Part shown: piece by piece, positions 13,924-22,236 of the stretch
How positions within the stretch are numbered: the stretch's first letter is position 1
How the letters are laid out: the number at the start of each line of letters is the position of its first letter
From: Oscillibacter sp. UBA6647
GTDB taxonomy: Bacteria; Bacillota; Clostridia; Oscillospirales; Oscillospiraceae
Reading direction: 5' to 3'
Length of the DNA: 25,295 bases
Assembly (NCBI GenBank): GCA_002455655.1
Contig: DKLF01000020.1
Coordinates: 1 to 25,295, forward strand
Program-made: the position numbers and the translations under genes
The notes under the pieces: model-generated
Databases searched by the model: none
Seen by the model: the letters and a program-made list of their open reading frames with translations, nothing else
Told to the model about the DNA's origin: nothing

Positions 13924-15684
13924 ATGGACAACAAGTTAATTCAGGTGGCGTTGGGCAAAACCCCCGCCGACATTGTAATTAAAAACGGCAGACTGGTAAA
14001 CGTGGTCACCCATGAGGTCTATGAGACGGAGATTGCGGTGGCAAAGGGCAGAATTGCATCCATCGGTCCCGTCCCCGCGGGTGCGGTAGGCCCGGACACA
14101 CAGATTATTGATGCCGAGGGCATGTTTCTCGCCCCCGGATTTCTGGATGCGCACATCCATATCGAGAGCAGTATGCTCTCCTACACGGAGTTTGCAAAGA
14201 TGGTGGTGAAGCACGGAACCACCGCTGTGGCAACGGACCTGATGGAGGTGACCATCGTCTCCGGCATTGACGGGATGAAAGAAGTGCTGGCGGAGTCCAA
14301 AAACACGCCGGTAAAGCTCTATTATCCCATCCCGGCCTTCATGGAGGAAAACGGTATCCAGACCACCGGCAGTACGCTGCACAGCGAGATGATCGACCAG
14401 CTAATTACGCTTCCCGAGGCCGTGGGACTTGCCGAGGTGCTGGCCCCGCCGATTCTGGCGGAGAGCCCGGTTTCCGCCCATATGCTGGACCTGGCGGAGC
14501 GGTATCGCAAAACCGCGGAGGGTCACGCGCCCGCCGTCATAGGTGAAAACCTGAACGCCTACGTAGGTGCGGGAGTCACCAGCGACCATGAGAGCACCAA
14601 TCACGAGGAAGCACTGGCCAAGCTGCGGATGGGTCTGCACGTGCTGATGCGGGAAGGCTCCGCCTCCACGGACCTGCGCCCCTGCCTGAACATCATTACG
14701 CAGGAGCACGTGGACACCCGGTACTGCTCTATGGTCAGCGATGATATCGACGCGCTGCACATCAGCCGTCTCGGCCATCTGGACAACAAGGTTCGCATCG
14801 CCGTAAAGGAAGGCGTGGACCCCGTCACTGCCATCCAGATGGTGACGCTCAATCCCGCCGAAAGCCTGCGCATTCAGGACCAAGTGGGCAGCATCACCCC
14901 GGGCAAAATCGCGGACATTGTGTTCCTCTCCTCTTTGGAGGAGTGCCGCGTGGAGCGGGTCATCGCAAACGGCGAGCTGGTGGTGGACGGGCGGGACCTT
15001 GTCAAAGAGCTGCCCGCGCCCAATTACAGTAATCTTCTGCGGGACACCGTGAAGCTCTCCCGCAAAATCACCGGTGACGATCTGGTTTTAAAGGCAGACC
15101 GCGGCTATACCCGGGCAAAGGTTCATGTCATCGGCGCATCCCACGACACCCTGCTCACCGATGCGCTGGAAGCGGAGCTGACGGTTGAAGGCGGCGTAAT
15201 TCTGCCGGATGTGGAGCGTGACGTGCTGCGCATCGCCTGCGTGGAGCGCTATGGAAAAAACGGCAGCATCGGCAGGTCGTTTATCAAGAACTTCAGCCTG
15301 AAATCCGGCGCCATTGCCATCAGTGTGGGTCACGACCACCACAATATCTCCGTGGTGGGCAGCGACGCGGAGGATATGGCCTTTGCGGTCAATCGCATTG
15401 GTGAGCTGCAAGGCGGCCTTGTGCTGGTGAAGGACGGCAAGGTGCTCTCCGAAATTCCGCTGCCCATCTGCGGGCTGCTTTCCGATTTGGACGGAGAGTC
15501 CGTTGCCGCAAAGCTTGCGGAGATGATTGAAATTCTCCGGACGCTGGGCTGCGAGGTGCCCTCTCCCAACATTACCCTCTCCTTCATCACGCTGATTTTC
15601 ATTCCCTGCTTGGGCATTACCGATCAGGGGCTGTTCGATGTGCGGGAGTTTAAGCTGATCGACCCGGTGATTTCCTTAAACTAA
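13924..15684 (+). CDS. ade: Adenine deaminase-like amidohydrolase, divergent copy 1
   Basis: The protein has 586 residues. ATG 13924 was chosen because AGGAGG lies six bases upstream and adenine deaminases start with this kind of ALGKTPADIVIKNGRLVNV block; the longer frame runs into permease 2. Family reaction: adenine plus water gives hypoxanthine plus ammonia, at a metal centre in a TIM barrel. Seen: metal motif HIH (77-79), E171, H201 in GHA, SDHES (220-224) and the C-terminal domain HDHHNISVVGSDAEDMAFAVNR. Odd: the DPHEI motif is D-L-M-E here (105-108), and the DD-x-H motif is DDID (273-276). Two conserved histidines are therefore gone, so the substrate may not be adenine. It is the first of three amidohydrolases behind the nucleoside importer. 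Confidence 0.85.
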   Translation: MDNKLIQVALGKTPADIVIKNGRLVNVVTHEVYETEIAVAKGRIASIGPVPAGAVGPDTQIIDAEGMFLAPGFLDAHIHIESSMLSYTEFAKMVVKHGTTAVATDLMEVTIVSGIDGMKEVLAESKNTPVKLYYPIPAFMEENGIQTTGSTLHSEMIDQLITLPEAVGLAEVLAPPILAESPVSAHMLDLAERYRKTAEGHAPAVIGENLNAYVGAGVTSDHESTNHEEALAKLRMGLHVLMREGSASTDLRPCLNIITQEHVDTRYCSMVSDDIDALHISRLGHLDNKVRIAVKEGVDPVTAIQMVTLNPAESLRIQDQVGSITPGKIADIVFLSSLEECRVERVIANGELVVDGRDLVKELPAPNYSNLLRDTVKLSRKITGDDLVLKADRGYTRAKVHVIGASHDTLLTDALEAELTVEGGVILPDVERDVLRIACVERYGKNGSIGRSFIKNFSLKSGAIAISVGHDHHNISVVGSDAEDMAFAVNRIGELQGGLVLVKDGKVLSEIPLPICGLLSDLDGESVAAKLAEMIEILRTLGCEVPSPNITLSFITLIFIPCLGITDQGLFDVREFKLIDPVISLN

Positions 15685-15702
15685 AAGGAGGCGCTACGTT
15701 CC

Positions 15703-17091
15703 ATGAAACAGATATTACTGAAAAACGGTTTCATCGTCACCATGGCCGAGGGGCATGAAACGGTGTACGACGGCGGCGGCGTTCTGGTGGAGGACGGCAA
15801 CATCAAAGCGGTGGGCCGGATTGACCCCAAAACCGTGGCTCCTGACGCGGAAATTATGGACTTGAACGGGAAATGCGTTCTGCCCGGCTTTGTCAACACC
15901 CACGTCCACACCTCCCAGCAGATCAGCCGGGGTGTGGGCGACGACGTGGACTTTGTCACATGGCTTCACAAGCGGATGTGGCCCTTTGAGAGCAGCATGA
16001 CGGAGGAGGACTCCTATATCTCCACCCTCGCCACCTGTCTTGAAATGATTAAAACCGGCGTTACCTCCTTCGCGGAGCCGGGCGGGCAGTTTGTGTCCGG
16101 CATGTGCCGCGCCGTGGCAAAATCCGGCCTCCGGGCAAAGCTTGCAAAGTCCGTGATGGACTGCGGCGAGGGGCTGCCCCCCGTCTGGCAGCGCACGATG
16201 GAGGAGGAGCTGGAGCAGCAGGTCCTTGATTTGGAGAAGTATCACAACACCGCGGACGGACGGGTTCAGGTCTGGTTTGGTCTGCGCACGATTTTTAACA
16301 ACACCGACGCGCTGTGCGTCAAAACGAAGGAGCTGGCGGACAAATACGGCGTGGGCATCCATATGCATGTGGCAGAGGCAAAGGAAGAGAAGGAATACAC
16401 CTATGCCCGCTGGGGTGAGGGCACCGTGCAGCATCTGGAATCGCTGGGGGTTCTCAGCCCTAACCTGCTGGCAGTCCACACCGTGTGGCTGACGGACGAG
16501 GAAATTGCCCTTTTTAAAAAGCGGGACGTGAAAGTGTCCCACAATCCGGCCTCCGCCATGCGGGTTCTGGGCTTTGCAAGAATCCCCAAAATGCTGAGTG
16601 AGGGCATCTGCCTGTCCATCGGCACCGACGGAGCCTCCTCCTCCAACCACATGGACATGGTGGACGAGATGTGGCTGACCTCCCTGATTCACAAGGGCTG
16701 GCGGCTGGACCCCACGGTGGTTCCCAGTCAGGACATTTTGCGGATGGCCACGCGGTGGGGCGCCCGGGCGCTGCTGGACGACAAGCTATACGGCTCTTTG
16801 GAGGCCGGGAAAAAAGCAGACCTGATTGTCATTGACCCGCAAGGCCCGTCCATGATGCCGGTCAACGACAAAATTGCCGCACTGGTGACAGCCATGCACT
16901 CGGAGAATATCACCTGCTCCATGTGCGACGGCAAGTGGCTGATGAAAGACCGCAAAATCCTCACGCTGGATGAGGACGCAATTCTGGCAGAGGGCACGGC
17001 ACGTGCCGCCGCCATCTACAAGCGCGCGGGCATCGAGCTTCCTGCAAGATTTCCGGTGGTCAAGGTCGGCAAGGAAAAGAAGCTATTTTAA
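15703..17091 (+). CDS. TRZ/ATZ-type amidohydrolase (purine/nucleoside or triazine-like deaminase)
   Basis: The protein has 462 residues. AAAAGGAGG lies 11 bases upstream of ATG 15703, and the gene starts 18 bases after copy 1 of the adenine deaminase. It is an amidohydrolase of the AtzA/TrzA/MTA-SAH-deaminase/8-oxoguanine-deaminase group, which hydrolytically removes amino groups from heterocycles. All single-metal ligands and catalytic residues are present: HVH (67-69), H222 and E225 in IHMHVAEA, H259 in LAVHTVWL, and D309 in GTDGASSS. DFVTWLHKRMWPFESSM is the usual helix after the metal motif. The family's NP-x-SNM loop reads HNPASAM here, with Ala in place of Asn. Placement between two adenine deaminase homologues supports a purine-type substrate. 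The exact one is unknown. Confidence 0.88.
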   Translation: MKQILLKNGFIVTMAEGHETVYDGGGVLVEDGNIKAVGRIDPKTVAPDAEIMDLNGKCVLPGFVNTHVHTSQQISRGVGDDVDFVTWLHKRMWPFESSMTEEDSYISTLATCLEMIKTGVTSFAEPGGQFVSGMCRAVAKSGLRAKLAKSVMDCGEGLPPVWQRTMEEELEQQVLDLEKYHNTADGRVQVWFGLRTIFNNTDALCVKTKELADKYGVGIHMHVAEAKEEKEYTYARWGEGTVQHLESLGVLSPNLLAVHTVWLTDEEIALFKKRDVKVSHNPASAMRVLGFARIPKMLSEGICLSIGTDGASSSNHMDMVDEMWLTSLIHKGWRLDPTVVPSQDILRMATRWGARALLDDKLYGSLEAGKKADLIVIDPQGPSMMPVNDKIAALVTAMHSENITCSMCDGKWLMKDRKILTLDEDAILAEGTARAAAIYKRAGIELPARFPVVKVGKEKKLF

Positions 17092-17109
17092 GAAAGCGGG
17101 GCTGGAAAC

Positions 17110-18873
17110 ATGGATCAAAAGCTGTTAGCGGTGGCAGGCGGAAAAGAGCCTGCCGATCTGGTGGTGAAAAACGGCAAAATCGTAAATGTTTTTTCCGGGG
17201 AAATTTATGACGGCGGCGTTGCGGTGGCAGGGGACAAAATTGCCGCGGTGGGCGATGTGGATTATACCATCGGTGAGGGCACAAAAATCCTTGACGCGCA
17301 GGGCAAGTATCTCACCCCCGGCTTTATCGACGGACACATTCATCCCGAAAGCTCCAATCTTGCCATCCGCTCCTTTGCCGAAGCGGTGCTGAAGCACGGC
17401 ACCACGGTCATTATGACCGACCTGCACGAGATTGGCGTGGTAGGGGGGCTTGAAGCCATTGAAGCCGTGCTGAAGGAAGCGGAAGCCACGGATTTGAAGC
17501 TTTACTTTATTGTCCCTTCCCATGTTCCCTTTTCCCCAAATCTGGAAACCTCCGGCGGACGGTTTGACACGGAGATCATCAAGCGCGCGCTGGAACGGCC
17601 GGACGCGGTGGGCCTGTCCGAGTGCGTGGGCATGTATCTGGCGGCAGGATTTCCGGAGCTGATGGCTTCCTGCGACGCGGCGCTTGCCAAGGGAAAATCA
17701 CTTCAGGGCCACCTTCCCGATGCGGACGCCGCCACCCTCAACACCTGCGTCGCCGCAGGCGTGTCCACGGACCACGAGTCCCTCAGCGGCAAGGACGTGG
17801 TGGACCGGCTACGTGCGGGCTGCTCTGTGATGCTGCGGGAGGGTTCCTCCGCCCGCAGCCTGACGCAGTTGCTGGAGCCGGTGCTTGCCGATCATCTGGA
17901 CACCTCCAACCTCTCTATCGTCACCGACGACCTGCATACCATCGACCTTGCCACGACAGGACATCTGGACGAGTCGGTGCGCACCGCGCTGAAAGCGGGC
18001 GTGGAGTTTTTGACCGCCATTCAGATGGTCACCATCAATGCGGCCCGTGCCTTCCAACTGGACCGCTTCGTGGGCTGCCTTGCTCCGGGACGGCGGGCGG
18101 ACATCAACCTGACCACCGGACCAGAGGACTTCCGGGTGGATACTGTTGTTGCAGGAGGCCGCGTTGTTGCCCAAGGCGGCGAATCTGTGGTTCATTATCC
18201 CGTGGTGGAGCATAATCCGATTCTGCTGAACACGGTCCATCTCAAAAGGTGCGTAGAGGCTGCTGATTTTCAAATTCGCGTGTCCGAATCCGCCAGGGCC
18301 GTCAAGGTCAAGGTGATGGATACGCTCCCTTGGATTCCCATTACCCAGCCAAGGGATGTGGAGTTGAATGTCGTGGACGGTGTGGTGCAGTGCGATCTGG
18401 ACCAAGACGTGCTCTATATTGCTCAGGTGGAGCGGCACGGCAAGACCGGTGGCATCGGCAAGGCGTTCATGGGCGGGTTCAAGCTGAAAAAGGGCGCGAT
18501 TGCCTCCTCCATGGGCCACGACAACCACAACATCATCGTGATGGGCGCCAACCACGCCGACATGGCCGCCGCTGTCAACCGGGTGGCAGCGCTTCAGGGC
18601 GGGCAGGTGTTTGTGGTAGACGGGGAGGTCCTTTGCGAGATCCCCTTCCCGGTGTGCGGACTCCAGTCGGATTTGTCCGCAGAGGAACTGGCGGAGGAAA
18701 AGCGCAAATTCAATGCAACGCTCCGGGAGCACGGCTGCGAAATCAGCTATACCTGCATGTTCCTTTCTTTTATCTGTCTGGCGGCGATTCCCCTCTATGC
18801 CATCACCGATAAGGGTTTTATCGACGTTTTTCAGCAGAAGGTCATCGACCCGATTCTGGAAGTTTTGGAATAA
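17110..18873 (+). CDS. ade: Adenine deaminase-like amidohydrolase, copy 2
   Basis: The protein has 587 residues, starting 18 bases after the previous gene with a weak purine-rich ribosome binding site, so it is probably translated by coupling. It aligns with copy 1 almost residue for residue in the catalytic part: HIH (76-78), E171, H201 in QGHLP, and TDHES (220-224). Unlike copy 1 it keeps both family histidines, in DLHE (104-107) and TDDLH (272-276), though the first motif is DLHEI rather than DPHEI. The stretch after the metal motif is HIHPESSN rather than HIHIESSM. The C-terminal adenine deaminase domain is intact (GAIASSMGHDNHNIIVMGAN). It is the more likely true adenine deaminase of the pair. 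It is the last gene of the operon, before a perfect bidirectional terminator. Confidence 0.87.
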   Translation: MDQKLLAVAGGKEPADLVVKNGKIVNVFSGEIYDGGVAVAGDKIAAVGDVDYTIGEGTKILDAQGKYLTPGFIDGHIHPESSNLAIRSFAEAVLKHGTTVIMTDLHEIGVVGGLEAIEAVLKEAEATDLKLYFIVPSHVPFSPNLETSGGRFDTEIIKRALERPDAVGLSECVGMYLAAGFPELMASCDAALAKGKSLQGHLPDADAATLNTCVAAGVSTDHESLSGKDVVDRLRAGCSVMLREGSSARSLTQLLEPVLADHLDTSNLSIVTDDLHTIDLATTGHLDESVRTALKAGVEFLTAIQMVTINAARAFQLDRFVGCLAPGRRADINLTTGPEDFRVDTVVAGGRVVAQGGESVVHYPVVEHNPILLNTVHLKRCVEAADFQIRVSESARAVKVKVMDTLPWIPITQPRDVELNVVDGVVQCDLDQDVLYIAQVERHGKTGGIGKAFMGGFKLKKGAIASSMGHDNHNIIVMGANHADMAAAVNRVAALQGGQVFVVDGEVLCEIPFPVCGLQSDLSAEELAEEKRKFNATLREHGCEISYTCMFLSFICLAAIPLYAITDKGFIDVFQQKVIDPILEVLE

Positions 18874-19000
18874 CAACGCGAGAAGAAAGAGCACTGCGCA
18901 AACGTGCGGTTTTATAGGCCGGACAAGGCAGCCGCTTATCAAAGGCGAGAAGGCACAAGGATAAGTTGTGAACCTCCCCTCGTAAGTAAACTGAATACGG

Positions 19001-19042
19001 AAAACGCCTCATTTCCAATGTGCATTGGAAATGAGGCGTTTT
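19001..19042. terminator. Perfect bidirectional terminator between convergent operons
   Basis: A 20-bp perfect stem (19001-19020 with 19023-19042; outer arms AAAACGCCTC and GAGGCGTTTT) has A runs on the left and T runs on the right, so it works for both strands. It ends the purine operon from the left and the minus-strand operon from the right. The stretch 18874-19000 holds no gene I can support. Confidence 0.93.
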
Positions 19043-19049
19043 AACATAT

Positions 19050-19184
19050 TTATTTGGGGAACACATCTTTACCAGATAATACTCCAATGGCATGCTGCCA
19101 AGCTTGCCGGGTACTTATCACTTGACTGGTTAAGAGAACGCTTCTGCTGATGTTATAGACGCAGGTCACAAAACTCTTACACAC
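19050..19184 (-). CDS. Possible small protein, 44 aa (GTG start)
   Basis: A GTG at 19184 has AAAGGAG eight bases upstream and opens a 44-codon frame ending at TAA 19050, eight bases before the terminator stem. It starts VCKSFVTCVYNISRSVLL and ends GVLSGKDVFPK. No family is recognised. The same frame stays open further upstream across the AEC gene, but that part is only a shadow of it. The good ribosome binding site and position between gene and terminator are the only support. Confidence 0.25.
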   Translation of the reverse strand: MCKSFVTCVYNISRSVLLTSQVISTRQAWQHAIGVLSGKDVFPK

Positions 19185-19252
19185 TTGCTTTTCTCCTTTG
19201 GTGCAGGGAGGAGATTGCCGCGCTCTGCTTTTTTGTGCGGTGTTGACTTCCT

Positions 19253-20164
19253 TTACAGGAGCACTGCGCACCACAGGGGTATTGCGGCAAGGGACAACAC
19301 CGTCGTCACCGCCGTACAAGCCGAAGCAAACGGAGCGTCTCCATTGTATTGCAGTGCCAAGATTGACGTGGTGGCACCTGCGGGCATAGCAGTGAGGACG
19401 ATAGAGAGATTCCTCACCAACGGATCGATGTGAAGCGCCAAACACACTAGCAGGACCAGAAGCGGCAGCAATACGAGCCGTACCCCGGAATAGCAGAGGG
19501 TATCCCGGTGAATCAACAGACGCGGCTCCATATCCGCCACAATACTGCCTACCAGCACCATGGAAACGGCGGTATTGCAACTGCCCACCGTCTCCAGTGT
19601 GTCCGTTACCAAAAGAGGTAAATGGACTCCCGTTAAAAGAAGCAAAAGCCCAATCAATACGGCGGCGATACAGGGATGTGTCACAATTTTTCGCAGAAAG
19701 AGCTTCCCGCTTTTTCTGGTGAAAAAGGACAGCCCCAGCGTCCACATCACCACCCGCAGGGGAATCAGGAAGACCGCCGCCAATAACGTTCCCTCTGCGC
19801 CAAAAATCCCCTCTGCGATCGGCGTGCCCAAGATTCCGGAGTTGGAGCAGACGGTGGCGTACTGCATCACCGTTTTGTGCTCTGGCGCGCACCGGCGGTA
19901 GGCGAACAGACCCCAGAGGTAGCTGAACAACTGAATACCAACGGAGAGAACAAAGATCTCCGCTGTCTGCCGCAAACGCGTCACCGTCAGCTCCACAAGA
20001 AATGAGCTCAAGATGCTGCAAGGCAGAATCAGGTTGATCACTAGGTCCGTCAGCAGCTTTTTTCCCTGTTCCGGGATGATGTTCCGCCTGCGAAGCAGAA
20101 CACCCAGCCCCATAAGCAGGAATAGCTTCCCCACCAGAAGAGCCTGAGGACTCATATCCGACAT
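19253..20164 (-). CDS. AEC (auxin efflux carrier)-family transporter
   Basis: This is a 303-residue membrane protein with about ten helices in two five-helix halves, the usual length for the family (PF03547). Marks are the first helix GKLFLLMGLGVLLRRRNIIP, NLILPCSILSSF, YATVCSNSGILGTPIAEGIF with the family's N-S-G-x-x-G-x-P crossover, and the C-terminal AMPAGATTSILALQYNGD. The start ATG 20164 has AAAGGAG about nine bases upstream; a second Met lies three codons on. Bacterial AEC proteins move dicarboxylates such as malate or related acids. It lies 146 bases after the TctA-like gene and is probably the last member of, or an add-on to, the HMG-CoA reductase operon. Confidence 0.88.
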   Translation of the reverse strand: MSDMSPQALLVGKLFLLMGLGVLLRRRNIIPEQGKKLLTDLVINLILPCSILSSFLVELTVTRLRQTAEIFVLSVGIQLFSYLWGLFAYRRCAPEHKTVMQYATVCSNSGILGTPIAEGIFGAEGTLLAAVFLIPLRVVMWTLGLSFFTRKSGKLFLRKIVTHPCIAAVLIGLLLLLTGVHLPLLVTDTLETVGSCNTAVSMVLVGSIVADMEPRLLIHRDTLCYSGVRLVLLPLLVLLVCLALHIDPLVRNLSIVLTAMPAGATTSILALQYNGDAPFASACTAVTTVLSLAAIPLWCAVLL

Positions 20165-20195
20165 ACTCCGATACTCCTTTCAAGCGGCTGCATAT

Positions 20196-20233
20196 GTTTT
20201 CGCCCCTGCATGCTTAATGCAGAGGCGAAAAAC
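20196..20233 (-). repeat. Inverted repeat upstream of the AEC gene
   Basis: GTTTTCGCCCCTGCAT (20196-20211) pairs with ATGCAGAGGCGAAAAAC (20217-20233), with one mismatch and one extra base. T runs lie on the left and A runs on the right, the reverse of a terminator. It is more likely an operator or an mRNA hairpin about 30 bases ahead of the AEC start. Confidence 0.45.
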
Positions 20234-20310
20234 ACATGTGTAAAAGACGCGCAAAATGACAACCCGCTTTGCGGCAAAAACCATGCCATCGCGGGGCCGA
20301 TCCTATGAAG

Positions 20311-21678
20311 TCAGGTCAGCATGGAGGCGATGGACAGAAGGTTGGTGACAATCCAGGCAGATGCGTAGTAAGTCATGAATTGAATGCCGGTATGAACGCC
20401 GAACACAGTGTGGAGGAATCCGCCCACCAGACCGATGGTCAAGGCCAGAAACACGCCCAGAATTCCCGCCTCGTAGAAAGACAGCATAACCACCAGACCG
20501 CAGAAAGCGCCGATGAGCGCTTCTTGGCTGACCGCGCGGAGCATCAGCTCCGTCCAGGAACGCGCCTTGTGCATACCAATGGGATAAGCGCACAGTGCAC
20601 CGCCGATCACACCGATGATTCCAAATAGAATGTAGTCTGGAATGGTGAGAAGCTGGGAGAGATTGTTTCCGATTTCAAACCGGGGCGCACAGGCGAAGAG
20701 CGGGGCCGCCGGACCGGCCGCCACGCCGCCAATGGCCACGCCGCCAAGGCCCAGCAGGGGAATGATCAGCCCAGCCATATAGGTGGCGTTGCAGGTGGCA
20801 TTTTGAACGCCAAGGCAGGTTGAGATGCGGTCGTACAGTTCTTTTTTTCGCCCTCCGGATGCCTCGCCCGCCAGCACGGTCATGCCCACCGGGCTCATGG
20901 TAAAGCCCACGCTGGAAATCGCGCTCCAGAGACCGCACTGGGCTACCTGACTGCGGGTCAGCTGCCTGAAGGGGTTTGGAAACAGCGAGAGCTTCTGCTT
21001 GCTGTCGGGCGCAATCCAGGATTCGTTGGGTTCATCCTTGGCAAATTGCTTCCGGCGGCTGGGGATCAGAGCGCCGAACAGCTCATAAATCATCGGTCCG
21101 ATGGTGATACCCATAAAAATAGAGGTGAACACCGTGGATCCATGGCCTTCAACGGCAATACGCTGGAGCGCCTGTATGAAAATTGCAAACGGAATGATGG
21201 CGGCGATGGCGCCCCAGCGTGCGGGGGAGATGTAAGCCACCAATACCGCGCAGACAGTGAAAATTAACCCGGAGTGAGACGCGATGATGCCGCCCAGAGG
21301 CGACAGCAGCAGTGCCACGACAATGGCGATGGGCAGGACGAAAATCGTACCCACCACGGAACCGGCCGCCATTTTGCGCATGGCCATGTGGGGAACACCC
21401 AGCCGCTTCGCAATCACGCAGCTTTGCACCAGGGGGACGGCCATGGTGCTTCCGGGAAGGCCGGTCATTGCAGTGGGAATGGTATGGGAGCACTGCATGG
21501 CGACAATGATGCCCACCTCCCATGCGATGAGAACCCCCGCTGGAGCGCCTGCCAACACCAAGATAATGGTGGTCGGAACCATGGTGGCGGTTTCGTCCGT
21601 GCCGGGAATGATGCCCACGATCGTATACAGGAAGCCGCCCGCGACCGCGGCGACGATGGCAAGTAAAATTGTTGTCAT
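20311..21678 (-). CDS. TctA-type (tripartite tricarboxylate transporter) large permease
   Basis: This is a 455-residue membrane protein with about 11-12 helices, slightly shorter than the usual 500. It matches the TctA family: the N-terminal loop GIIPGTDETATMVPTTIIL, with the I-P-G turn, and a repeat in the second half (GVQNATCNATYMAGLIIPLL, GGVAAGPAAPLFAC). The family imports carboxylates (citrate, tartrate, other organic acids), normally with a TctB small subunit and a TctC periplasmic receptor. Here the preceding gene is a small two-helix protein in the TctB position, one base apart, and no TctC receptor is in the window. Co-transcription with HMG-CoA reductase and AtuA suggests the cargo is mevalonate or a similar branched hydroxy-acid. 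This is inference. Confidence 0.85.
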   Translation of the reverse strand: MTTILLAIVAAVAGGFLYTIVGIIPGTDETATMVPTTIILVLAGAPAGVLIAWEVGIIVAMQCSHTIPTAMTGLPGSTMAVPLVQSCVIAKRLGVPHMAMRKMAAGSVVGTIFVLPIAIVVALLLSPLGGIIASHSGLIFTVCAVLVAYISPARWGAIAAIIPFAIFIQALQRIAVEGHGSTVFTSIFMGITIGPMIYELFGALIPSRRKQFAKDEPNESWIAPDSKQKLSLFPNPFRQLTRSQVAQCGLWSAISSVGFTMSPVGMTVLAGEASGGRKKELYDRISTCLGVQNATCNATYMAGLIIPLLGLGGVAIGGVAAGPAAPLFACAPRFEIGNNLSQLLTIPDYILFGIIGVIGGALCAYPIGMHKARSWTELMLRAVSQEALIGAFCGLVVMLSFYEAGILGVFLALTIGLVGGFLHTVFGVHTGIQFMTYYASAWIVTNLLSIASMLT

Positions 21679-21679
21679 A

Positions 21680-22177
21680 TTACTTTTCCTCCGCTTTTCC
21701 CTGATTTACAGCGTCTTTTTCTTTCGCCTTTACCCGGTATTCCGGCTTAAAGTTGGGAGAATTCTCCGGGATGAGGGCCAGCAGGGAATAGAGCTCAAAG
21801 CTCTCCATCTCCCGGACGACCTCCGGTGAAACCGTACGCAACGCGTCAATTTCCTCCTCCAATGTCATGCCGGCCGCATGTAGAATTTCCTCAACATCCT
21901 CAGCCGACGCATCCACCAGAATGCGTCGCTTTGGCTTAAACAGGGCGCCGGAAATAAAGGCGCCGGCAAAAGTGCCCACAATGCCAATCAGCAGCGCATA
22001 TCCCTTGGCGAGTTCGGGGTTCAGATTTCCGTGACTCAGAAAAAAAGCCCGACCCGCCAAAAAAAACGCCATGGAGGTAATGATGCAAATGACCGAGGAG
22101 GCAGCCAGTTCCTTGGGGACAACAGTGTCTCCCCAGACTTCCATGTACTTTCCAACCGGTTGTTTTTGTTTAGGCAT
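21680..22177 (-). CDS. Small membrane protein in the TctB position
   Basis: The protein has 165 residues. ATG 22177 was chosen because AAGGAG lies just upstream; a longer in-frame start would add a basic tail of 16 residues. It has two strong membrane helices (about residues 25-45, SVICIITSMAFFLAGRAFF, and 59-80, ALLIGIVGTFAGAFISGALF). A cytoplasmic domain with many acidic residues follows (SAEDVEEILHAAGMTLEEEI), and the tail is Lys/Glu-rich. Classical TctB has four helices and no such tail. I do not recognise the family. Its place one base before the TctA-type gene argues for a small subunit of that transporter. Confidence 0.75.
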   Translation of the reverse strand: MPKQKQPVGKYMEVWGDTVVPKELAASSVICIITSMAFFLAGRAFFLSHGNLNPELAKGYALLIGIVGTFAGAFISGALFKPKRRILVDASAEDVEEILHAAGMTLEEEIDALRTVSPEVVREMESFELYSLLALIPENSPNFKPEYRVKAKEKDAVNQGKAEEK

Positions 22178-22236
22178 ATTGCTCTCCTTCCCAGTTGGGG
22201 TGCGCCTCCGTTTTCCGTGGCGCATCCCGCATTGAT

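Noticed and set aside
15715..16692. Minus-strand frame opposite the TRZ/ATZ-type amidohydrolase, and similar ones at 17809-18942 and 23882-25108
   Set aside because: All are antisense shadows of genes with intact catalytic motifs.
18891..19270. Direct repeat GCACTGCGCA at 18891 and 19261 as an attachment-site pair
   Set aside because: Only ten bases match, one copy lies inside the AEC gene end, and no integrase or element lies between them; chance is enough.
20196..20233. Rho-independent terminator after the TctA-type gene
   Set aside because: The stem has T runs on its left arm and A runs on its right, with no T tract after it on either strand.
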